Virus record (IMG/VR): IMGVR_UViG_3300032282_003072
Location: 1-42,428 of that record
Length of the DNA: 42,428 nt
Reading direction: 5' to 3' (one strand)
Source: a virus
Part shown: one piece after another, positions 12,645 to 18,599 of the stretch
Position numbering within the stretch: the stretch's first letter is position 1
How the letters are laid out: each line of letters begins with the position of its first letter
Notes under the pieces: model-generated
The model's input: the letters and a program-made list of their open reading frames with translations, nothing else
Database searches by the model: none
What the model was told of the DNA's origin: nothing
Program-made: the position numbers and the translations under genes

Positions 12645-12899
12645 ATGAAGAAAATCTTAATCGCATCAGTAATGTTGGTCACCATGGTTGGTCAGGCTTC
12701 TGCTCAACATTATCAGCGTAGGCATTACTCTCCGCCTCGTCAGCATCATGGTAATGCTGGTGCGTGGGTTGCCGGCGCGATTGGTCTGGGCGTTCTTGGT
12801 GCTATCATCGCGAATGAATCGCGTAGGTCTAACTGTTATGATGAACTCGCTGGTTACGATCGTTATGGTCGCGAGGTTTGGCGCTCTTACTGCAACTGA
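12645..12899 (+). CDS. Small exported protein with glycine-rich segment, 84 aa
   Basis: A Sec signal peptide (MKKILIASVMLVTMVGQASA) is followed by a His/Arg/Pro-rich part and a glycine-rich hydrophobic helix (AWVAGAIGLGVLGAIIA) like a glycine zipper. The C-terminus carries two cysteines (SNCYDELAGYDRYG... SYCN) that could form a disulphide in the periplasm. Similar small proteins with glycine-zipper helices occur in proteobacteria. A role in envelope modification after infection is inference. Confidence 0.75.
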   Translation: MKKILIASVMLVTMVGQASAQHYQRRHYSPPRQHHGNAGAWVAGAIGLGVLGAIIANESRRSNCYDELAGYDRYGREVWRSYCN

Positions 12900-12910
12900 G
12901 GAGATATATT

Positions 12911-13114
12911 ATGGATGATGGAAAGTACAAGTGCACTTACACTCTTCAGTGTGAGTACGAGAATGTTGATCTAAAGGACGAGCCAACGCATAGTCTAATT
13001 CATATTGCGTTCGATGGTACTGATGCGCATATCGATACAGTGGTAAATCAGTTTGCTACCTTCTTGAAGGCAGCTGGTTACTCGTTCGATTATCTAGATG
13101 TAGTAAAGAAATGA
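12911..13114 (+). CDS. Hypothetical protein, 67 aa
   Basis: The start at 12911 follows GAGGAGATATATT. The protein is acidic with alternating strands (KYKCTYTLQCEYENVDL) and a helix (IDTVVNQFATFLKAAGY). The stop overlaps the next gene by ATGA. Function unknown. Confidence 0.7.
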   Translation: MDDGKYKCTYTLQCEYENVDLKDEPTHSLIHIAFDGTDAHIDTVVNQFATFLKAAGYSFDYLDVVKK

Positions 13115-13455
13115 TTATCCCCACTAAGTATAATGTTGGTCACACCTTCTGGGTTCCACGTTGCGTAATCGAGTACTCTACCGAAGAGATGCACTTCGAA
13201 GGTGAGACTTGGTCACGTGAGGTGGTCACCTATGTTGGTTACGCCAAGCAGAAGAAGGTGATCAAAATTGTCGCTTCAACAACTAGGAGTGGAGAAGGTA
13301 TTCACATCCAGTATTATGTTCTAAATACAGATGATGAGATCAATTCAATGTCTCAGGTGTATTCACAGGATGACATCAACGATTACACTGAAGAAGAAGC
13401 ACTAAGTATTGCTAAAGAATACGAAGAGCAAGAGAAAGAATACTACGGTAACTGA
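13111..13455 (+). CDS. Hypothetical protein, 114 aa
   Basis: Opens MIIPTKYNVGHTFWVPR and continues as a beta-rich domain (EVVTYVGYAKQKKVIKIVAS), then an acidic helix (EEEALSIAKEYEEQEKEYYG). The N-terminal pattern looks like a small barrel such as those in phage-encoded regulatory proteins, without a clear family. It is coupled to the preceding gene and followed directly by tRNA-Gln. Confidence 0.7.
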   Translation: MIIPTKYNVGHTFWVPRCVIEYSTEEMHFEGETWSREVVTYVGYAKQKKVIKIVASTTRSGEGIHIQYYVLNTDDEINSMSQVYSQDDINDYTEEEALSIAKEYEEQEKEYYGN

Positions 13456-13461
13456 GAATAT

Positions 13462-13536
13462 TCGGGGTTAGTTTAATCGGTAGAACGAAGGACTTTGAAT
13501 CCTTTGGTCGAGGTTCGAGTCCTTGCCCCCGAGCCA
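13462..13536 (+). tRNA. tRNA-Gln (anticodon UUG)
   Basis: The cloverleaf has acceptor TCGGGGT with CCCCCGA (last pair mismatched), anticodon stem AAGGA/TCCTT with loop CTTTGAA (anticodon TTG), and T-arm CGAGG-TTCGAGT-CCTTG. CCA is encoded. It reads CAA codons. It stands alone between two protein genes, probably cut from their transcript. Confidence 0.94.
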
Positions 13537-13552
13537 ACTTTGGAGATATATG

Positions 13553-13711
13553 ATGAATGAAGTTGACTTAACAAAGATACAGTTGGTTTGGACACAGGAT
13601 ATCCTGACTAGGATCAAGACAATCCTCGATTCAAAAGGTTGGACCGAGGATCAGAAGTTGGTCAGTATCAACTGGCTCGTCAAGCAAGCACTCAAGAAAG
13701 AAGAAGATTAA
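13553..13711 (+). CDS. Hypothetical helical protein, 52 aa
   Basis: The start is at 13553 (second of two adjacent ATGs), 7 bases after GGAG. All helical (DILTRIKTILDSKGWTEDQK, INWLVKQALKKEED). It ends convergent with, and overlapping by 4 bases, the minus-strand o-spanin gene. Function unknown. Confidence 0.65.
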   Translation: MNEVDLTKIQLVWTQDILTRIKTILDSKGWTEDQKLVSINWLVKQALKKEED

Positions 13712-13995
13712 TCTTTTTTCTCTGCTGCTTTCTTCGCTTCGTTCAAGAACTTATATACTGAATTCATATTCTTCTGGCATTCTGTATTCTTAGAGTGCAG
13801 TTCGATTATAAGCTTGGCGACCTGAATGTCGGTTAGAGTTTCTGTATTGGGAAAACGTCTTACATTTTGACAGTAGAACATAGTTCGGTCTGGTATAACA
13901 ACCTGTAACTCTGTCTTGGTCAATACTTGTGGTGGGAGAGGTTTAGCACAACCAGCAAGAGTTAATAGAGCAATAGAAGCAAATAGTACTCTCAT
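13708..13995 (-). CDS. o-spanin (Rz1-like outer-membrane lipoprotein)
   Basis: The 95-residue protein has a lipoprotein signal (MRVLFASIALLTLAGC, lipobox LAGC with Cys 16) and a Pro-containing mature start (AKPLPPQV). The C-terminal part is helical and basic. With the i-spanin it would bridge inner and outer membranes and fuse them after the endolysin has acted. The gene starts inside the stop of the i-spanin (ATGA), the usual arrangement. It is larger than lambda Rz1 but within the range of phage o-spanins. Confidence 0.85.
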   Translation of the reverse strand: MRVLFASIALLTLAGCAKPLPPQVLTKTELQVVIPDRTMFYCQNVRRFPNTETLTDIQVAKLIIELHSKNTECQKNMNSVYKFLNEAKKAAEKKD

Positions 13996-14345
13996 TTTAC
14001 ATGGTCCTTCAACTTGTTTATTGTGTCTTTAAGTATCTGAGAAGATTTTCTATCTGTTTCAATCACCTCTTTCTTGTCTAGATCAGCGGCGATTGATTGC
14101 ATATCTTCTTTAAATACTTTCTTAGCAGCTTCATTCTCTGCTTGTATCTCTTTCTGTTTTACTTCTATGTTGGCGAGCTTCTGTTGCATCTCTTCTTTAT
14201 CTTTGATGCTCTGCTCTAGTTGTTTTTGATTATATTCTAGAAGAGCTTCTCGCTCAATTCCAGATCTCCAACTGTAATAACCTGCAGTAAGAGCGCCAAA
14301 AACGAATATACCAATAAATATATAGAGTTGAATTCGTCCGAACAT
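13992..14345 (-). CDS. i-spanin (Rz-like inner-membrane protein)
   Basis: The start is set at 14345 because GGAGG lies 6 bases upstream; the frame runs further but without a site. The 117-residue protein has one N-terminal transmembrane helix (LYIFIGIFVFGALTAGYYSW) and a long periplasmic coiled coil with K/E/Q heptads to the end. It works with the downstream lipoprotein in outer-membrane disruption. The pair is on the minus strand amid plus-strand genes and has its own T4-type late promoter at 14368-14375. Confidence 0.87.
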   Translation of the reverse strand: MFGRIQLYIFIGIFVFGALTAGYYSWRSGIEREALLEYNQKQLEQSIKDKEEMQQKLANIEVKQKEIQAENEAAKKVFKEDMQSIAADLDKKEVIETDRKSSQILKDTINKLKDHVK

Positions 14346-14367
14346 TGTAACCTCCATAAACACAGGG

Positions 14368-14375
14368 TATTTATA
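14368..14375 (-). promoter_or_regulatory. T4-type late promoter for the spanin pair
   Basis: TATAAATA on the minus strand, 23 bases upstream of the i-spanin ATG. A perfect match to the T4 late -10 element. Confidence 0.75.
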
Positions 14376-14962
14376 TGAAAGTCTATATTGGTCCATATGT
14401 TAACTGGATTGGCCCATACCAGTTAGTTGATAAGTTGTTTTTCTGGACAGAGAAATATCCAAATGATGAACTTGAAGAGAGATGGGATTACAGAGCCAAA
14501 GATAAGTTTGGTGATTGGCTTGCTGATACTTGGGTGAATAAGTTTCTTAACTGGGTTTACTCTAAACAAGAACGTAAGATCAAGATTCGCATTGATGGTT
14601 ATGATATTTGGTCAATGGATCATACTCTATCATTGATTGCACTTCCTATGCTTCTTAAACTAAAAGAAGTAAAACACGGTTCTCCATTTGTTGATGATGA
14701 AGATGTTCCGGAAAATCTGCGTTCAACCTCCGCACCAGAGTTGACTGAAGAAGAAAAGAATTTCGGTCATTCAGATGCATTTCTACACGATCGTTGGGCA
14801 TGGGTGCTTGATGAAATGATTTTTGCTCATGAAAGTCAAAACAATGACTGGCAAAATGATTATTATGATCGTAAAGATTACGAAGGAATGCGCATCATTG
14901 AGAAAAGAATTGGTAATGGGTTTCGTTTGTTTGGTAAATACTATCAAGGACTATGGGACTAA
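14375..14962 (+). CDS. Conserved phage protein, MKVYIGPY family, 195 aa
   Basis: The N-terminus MKVYIGPYVNWIGPYQLVDK is a signature that recurs in a protein found in many unrelated phages (from memory). Other features are FFWTEKYP, a conserved DGYDIWSMDHTLSLIALPML segment and an aromatic, acidic C-terminus. It is soluble, with no signal peptide, and its function is unknown. The start codon overlaps the outward late promoter of the spanin pair. Confidence 0.82.
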   Translation: MKVYIGPYVNWIGPYQLVDKLFFWTEKYPNDELEERWDYRAKDKFGDWLADTWVNKFLNWVYSKQERKIKIRIDGYDIWSMDHTLSLIALPMLLKLKEVKHGSPFVDDEDVPENLRSTSAPELTEEEKNFGHSDAFLHDRWAWVLDEMIFAHESQNNDWQNDYYDRKDYEGMRIIEKRIGNGFRLFGKYYQGLWD

Positions 14963-15162
14963 TGTATATTCAAATACCAGAATCAGTTGTCAGAGAAAGT
15001 GCAGAAGCTTGCAAAGACGATGATAGAAATAGTTTTCTAAAAATATTAAAAGCAGCAGATGAGTTTAGAGCTGCAGAAATGACTCCAATATTTCTATTAG
15101 ATCAAATATTTAAAGATCTTGTCGTTGTTGCATTGGAAACATATCAAAAAAAATTACATTGA
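14962..15162 (+). CDS. Hypothetical helical protein, 66 aa
   Basis: The start at 14962 overlaps the preceding stop (TAATG); an ATG 9 bases earlier is also possible. All helical (ESVVRESAEACKDDDRNSFL, LLDQIFKDLVVVALETYQKK). Probably translated with the upstream gene. Function unknown. Confidence 0.65.
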   Translation: MYIQIPESVVRESAEACKDDDRNSFLKILKAADEFRAAEMTPIFLLDQIFKDLVVVALETYQKKLH

Positions 15163-15165
15163 CCC

Positions 15166-15194
15166 CTTGAATTATATTGCGTCGCAACCTATAT
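15166..15194 (+). promoter_or_regulatory. Heat-shock (sigma-32 / RpoH) type promoter for hsp20
   Basis: CTTG and CCTATAT are 18 bases apart. This fits the alphaproteobacterial RpoH pattern CTTG-N17/18-CYTATNT. No good sigma-70 pair is present at the right spacing. The 60-base leader downstream contains a TGAGA/TCTCA hairpin and a CTCT that could pair with the AGGAG ribosome site. Confidence 0.65.
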
Positions 15195-15256
15195 AATACT
15201 ATGAGATGCCAGTCGGGTCTCATTAATTTAAACTCTCGCTTAACAGGAGAACTACT

Positions 15257-15763
15257 ATGAATACACCATATCGTTTCGACCACACATTCTCAGACCTTGC
15301 CAAGTTTGATAAGTTTTTAGTTGGTTCAGATAAGTTTCTAGCTAAGATTCAAGAAACTGCTGAATTAATGGCTAACTCCGCCGCATCTTCAGGTTATCCT
15401 CCATTTAATTTAAAAAAGACAGACGATAATGTCTATGTGATCGAAATGGCAGTCGCTGGATTTGGCAAGCAAGATATCGAACTTACTCTTGAGGAAAACA
15501 AACTAAAGATCGCTGGTCATACGACACTTGATACTATTACAGATGATGGAGTCAATCAACACTTCCTTCACAAAGGTATCTCTGATCGTCCATTCACCCG
15601 TACCTTTACATTAGCTGACAATGTTGTTGTGAATAACGCTAAAATGGTAAATGGTATGCTTAAGATCTGGTTGGAGCATATTATCCCAGAGGATAAGAAG
15701 CCAAAGAAGATCGACATAGAAGAAGAGGAAGCAACTACTTCAAAAAGAGTTGCTAAAAAATAA
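15257..15763 (+). CDS. Small heat-shock protein (Hsp20, IbpA-like)
   Basis: The 168-residue protein has a flexible N-terminus (MNTPYRFDHTFSDLAKFDKF), an alpha-crystallin domain from about 47 to 150 (PPFNLKKTDDNVYVIEMAVA, FTRTFTLADNVVV, GMLKIWLEHIIP) and a C-terminal KIDI motif of the I-x-I type that docks between subunits. It holds unfolded proteins in an ATP-independent way. Phage copies of Hsp20 are known in T4-like cyanophages. Here the promoter suggests control by the host heat-shock sigma factor. Confidence 0.93.
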   Translation: MNTPYRFDHTFSDLAKFDKFLVGSDKFLAKIQETAELMANSAASSGYPPFNLKKTDDNVYVIEMAVAGFGKQDIELTLEENKLKIAGHTTLDTITDDGVNQHFLHKGISDRPFTRTFTLADNVVVNNAKMVNGMLKIWLEHIIPEDKKPKKIDIEEEEATTSKRVAKK

Positions 15764-15958
15764 ATGCTAGAATTATTTGCCTATCCTATCAACCAGGCAT
15801 TTACTTGGTTGAAGAGATCTGTTGCATATAATCAGGCTTACAACGAGCTTGATAGGCTAACAGACAAAGAGTTGGCTGACTTGGGAATTAGCCGTAATGA
15901 AATATATCATGTTGTTGCGAATACATTAAGACAGCGAATACCAAGTCAGTCTTTCTAA
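15764..15958 (+). CDS. DUF1127 (YjiS-like) protein, 64 aa
   Basis: The C-terminal half, YNELDRLTDKELADLGISRN followed by EIYHVV, is the DUF1127 signature common in alphaproteobacteria. There such small arginine-rich proteins affect phosphate, carbon and RNA metabolism (from memory). The ATG follows the hsp20 stop with no gap, so both are read from the heat-shock promoter. Likely host-derived. The terminator at 15967 closes the unit. Confidence 0.85.
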   Translation: MLELFAYPINQAFTWLKRSVAYNQAYNELDRLTDKELADLGISRNEIYHVVANTLRQRIPSQSF

Positions 15959-15966
15959 CGATAAAT

Positions 15967-15996
15967 AACGGGGAATCAACTTCCCCGTTTCTTTTT
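15967..15996 (+). terminator. Rho-independent terminator after hsp20-DUF1127
   Basis: A perfect 9-bp stem AACGGGGAA/TTCCCCGTT with a TCAAC loop, followed by TCTTTTTT. Confidence 0.92.
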
Positions 15997-16010
15997 TATG
16001 GAGATTATGT

Positions 16011-17387
16011 ATGGATAATGTATTTTTTAAGTTGTTGAATCATCTTGAAAACTCAGATAAAATAGTTTTTCACAACGGTGATAAAAACGTCACTGGCAAT
16101 CAATATAGAAATTTAATCATTAGTTTTGCTTTACGATTGAAGAAACATGGAGTTACTCGTGACTCTGTTGTTGCTCTTGATGTTTATGGCATTATGGTTG
16201 GTACTGCTCTTTCTGTCGCATGTGGTATGATTGGATGCACTTGGGTAAAGTATTCTCTTGATTCTGTTGAAATAGCTGAACAGTTAGGTATCACTCATAT
16301 ATTTCATGAATCTCCTTTAGAACAATACAAAGGTACTATCAAAAAAGTTCCCTTGACACAATACTGGTCTAAAATACCAGATGATATTGAACCTACATTT
16401 TTAAGTTATGACGATGAAAATAAGCCATTTTTAATTGGGTTTTCATCAGGCACAACTGGCAATGCGAAACCAATCTTTATATCTTACAGAGAATTTTTTG
16501 AAAGAGTTGAAAACAATTTTGATATACAATTTGAACATATAAAATATGGCGCTTTCTTATTTCAGCCATTAAAGACAACAACTCAATATAAAATTATTGG
16601 AATGATGTTGAATGATATTCCTGTCGTGTTTAATATTAGATATGAAGATTTAGAGAAATATCCAAGAGTTCATATTGTTGGGTCGCATGGACAAATTGAT
16701 TATTTTATTCGTGACCGTAAACCACCAGAAACATTATTTCAAGCAACAGTTGATTTATCTGGCGGAGCTACAACTATCAAATATCTTGAAAATATATTCA
16801 AACATTTTGATCAAGTTAATATCGGGTATGGTGCAACAGAAACATCAAGAACAACAAACAAAAGATTATATTCTATTGATGAATTCAACGGTTCTTCTGG
16901 ATATCCATTTGATGATGTCGAATTTAAATTTGGAGAAGATGGAACTGTAATGTTAAAAACGCCAAGAGCTCATAAAAAAGATGTCGAATGGTTTGAACCA
17001 GGAGATCTTGGTTATATGGAAAATGGCGAGCTGTTTATTACAGGTCGTAAGAACGAACAGATGAATATTGGCGGTGTTAAAATTGACCCTAACTCTATTG
17101 AAAATGAAATAAGAACGATAGTTGGTGTATCTGATTGTATGGTGTTTATTGATGAAAGACAGACCGTAGAATATCAACTAAGTGTTCTTGTAGTTGCAGT
17201 TGATGCGGAAGTTTCAAGACAGATACACGAAAAGTGTCATAATAAATTTGGTATATCTAAGATACCACAAAATATATATTATGTCAAAAAACTCCCAATG
17301 ATCGAGGGCGGTAAGAAGTCAAGAAAACTTGCTAACGATGCTATTAGAGATTTTAAACATACAAAATATGTCTATGTATACAATTAA
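16011..17387 (+). CDS. AMP-forming acyl/aryl-acid ligase (ANL superfamily)
   Basis: The 458-residue protein carries the adenylation motifs: phosphate-binding FSSGTTGNAKP (about 143-153), YGATET, the hinge GDLGYMENGELFITGRKNEQ followed by MNIGGVKID, and the C-terminal catalytic-Lys region GGKKSRKLAND. It should activate a carboxylic acid as its adenylate and pass it to CoA, a carrier protein or another acceptor; the substrate is unknown. It is somewhat shorter than typical acyl-CoA synthetases. It stands between two terminators as a single-gene unit and is AT-rich. Such enzymes are unusual in phages. The N-terminal half is divergent, so a fatty-acid, aryl or amino-acid substrate cannot be chosen. 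Confidence 0.9.
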   Translation: MDNVFFKLLNHLENSDKIVFHNGDKNVTGNQYRNLIISFALRLKKHGVTRDSVVALDVYGIMVGTALSVACGMIGCTWVKYSLDSVEIAEQLGITHIFHESPLEQYKGTIKKVPLTQYWSKIPDDIEPTFLSYDDENKPFLIGFSSGTTGNAKPIFISYREFFERVENNFDIQFEHIKYGAFLFQPLKTTTQYKIIGMMLNDIPVVFNIRYEDLEKYPRVHIVGSHGQIDYFIRDRKPPETLFQATVDLSGGATTIKYLENIFKHFDQVNIGYGATETSRTTNKRLYSIDEFNGSSGYPFDDVEFKFGEDGTVMLKTPRAHKKDVEWFEPGDLGYMENGELFITGRKNEQMNIGGVKIDPNSIENEIRTIVGVSDCMVFIDERQTVEYQLSVLVVAVDAEVSRQIHEKCHNKFGISKIPQNIYYVKKLPMIEGGKKSRKLANDAIRDFKHTKYVYVYN

Positions 17388-17420
17388 ATAAATAACGGGG
17401 GAGAGATCTCCCGTTTATTT
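17388..17420 (+). terminator. Rho-independent terminator after the AMP-ligase gene
   Basis: AAATAACGGG pairs with CCCGTTTATTT around a GAGAGATCT-containing loop, followed by a TTTTTG tract. Confidence 0.85.
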
Positions 17421-17436
17421 TTGTTAGGAGCTCTTA

Positions 17437-18051
17437 ATGTTAGTATCATTCGAACAACTGAATGAATTCTTTGAGGACACTGACGAAGAAATTATACAGC
17501 AGTATGTAGAATACTTGAACGATGTTATGGGATTTTATGAGATTAATAATAAGCAACGCATTGCTATGTTTCTCGCGCAGGTCGGACATGAATCAGGTGG
17601 TCTAAGAACCATCAAAGAAAATCTAAACTACTCAGCCGATAGACTGAAAGTAATATTCCCAAAGTATTTCCGTAATGTTAATCCAGCACCATATGCTCGT
17701 AATCCGGAACTGATTGCTAATCTTGTTTATGCTAATCGCATGGGCAATGGCAATGAAGCATCTGGTGACGGTTACAGATACTGTGGGCGTGGTCTCATCC
17801 AATTAACAGGCAAGTCAAACTATCAGGCATTCGCCCAGGATATGGGTTGGACACTTGAAGATGCAACTGCATGGTTAGCAGAGCCAGAAGGCGCATGCTG
17901 GTCTGCTGGTTGGTTCTGGGATTCAAGAGAACTAAACCAGTGGGCGGATAAAGGTGACGTACTTACTGTAACTAAAAAAATTAATGGTGGAACTATAGGT
18001 CTTGAAGATCGCAAATCTCATTATGAAGCCGCACTCGAAATATTTTCATAG
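17437..18051 (+). CDS. Endolysin, glycoside hydrolase family 19
   Basis: The 204-residue protein is a single GH19 (chitinase-like) domain. Visible motifs are FLAQVGHESGGLRTIKENLN with the catalytic Glu near 51, NLVYANRMGNGNEASGDGYR, the substrate-cleft GRGLIQLTGKSNY and NGGTIGLEDRKSHY near the end. In phages this fold cleaves the glycan strands of peptidoglycan. There is no signal peptide, so it needs the holin that follows 9 bases downstream. A strong TTAGGAGCT site precedes the start. Confidence 0.94.
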   Translation: MLVSFEQLNEFFEDTDEEIIQQYVEYLNDVMGFYEINNKQRIAMFLAQVGHESGGLRTIKENLNYSADRLKVIFPKYFRNVNPAPYARNPELIANLVYANRMGNGNEASGDGYRYCGRGLIQLTGKSNYQAFAQDMGWTLEDATAWLAEPEGACWSAGWFWDSRELNQWADKGDVLTVTKKINGGTIGLEDRKSHYEAALEIFS

Positions 18052-18060
18052 GAGATTATT

Positions 18061-18543
18061 ATGCCAAAATTCGGACAAGACCCTGGTGCAGAACCAGTAG
18101 CAAAGCCAGCAATGGATGAGATACCAGCTGCAACTAAAGGCGCAGCTGCTGCTATCCCAACAACGTATATGGATTCAGGTCCACGTTATTCTTCTCCTAT
18201 GGGCGCAGCACCACAGGTTCAGCAACTATCACCAGAAGCACAACTGGCAAAGATAGATCTTGAAAAGCAACAGTGGGAAAAGGAAAGCGCAAAGCAAGAC
18301 GAACACTGGGCAAAGGCATACTGGCGTCCAGCAATGGGCTGGCTCTATATGCTTATCTGCTTGGTTGACTTTGTTGTATTCCCTGCTATCTCTATGTTTC
18401 TTCCTATTGTTACTAAGCTTCCATATGTCGCATGGCAATCCCTTTCATTATCTAATGGTGGACTGATTCATATGGCGTTCGGTGCTATTCTTGGCGTTGC
18501 TGCTTATGGTAGAACACAAGAGAAGGTAGCAAGTAAGCAATAA
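18061..18543 (+). CDS. Holin, GTA 3TM type
   Basis: The 160-residue protein has a Pro/Ala-rich soluble N-terminus, then KAYWRPAMGWLYMLICLVDF, a second hydrophobic helix (FPAISMFLPIV) and a third (GGLIHMAFGAILGVAAYG). The WRPAMGW motif and spacing match the 3TM holins of alphaproteobacterial gene-transfer agents. It would open the inner membrane to release the GH19 endolysin. The position directly behind the endolysin supports this. Confidence 0.85.
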   Translation: MPKFGQDPGAEPVAKPAMDEIPAATKGAAAAIPTTYMDSGPRYSSPMGAAPQVQQLSPEAQLAKIDLEKQQWEKESAKQDEHWAKAYWRPAMGWLYMLICLVDFVVFPAISMFLPIVTKLPYVAWQSLSLSNGGLIHMAFGAILGVAAYGRTQEKVASKQ

Positions 18544-18547
18544 TAAC

Positions 18548-18576
18548 TTGCCTTTTACAGTATAATATAGTATAAT
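18548..18576 (+). promoter_or_regulatory. Promoter for the DNA polymerase operon
   Basis: TTGCCT and TATAAT are 17 bases apart. A second TATAAT overlaps the spacer. Confidence 0.72.
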
Positions 18577-18599
18577 GATATTTGTTCATGGGGGATATT

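Noticed and set aside
15959-15966. GATAAATA as a late promoter before the AMP-ligase gene
   Set aside because: One mismatch at the first base to TATAAATA, and it lies directly in front of a terminator hairpin that would stop transcription at once.
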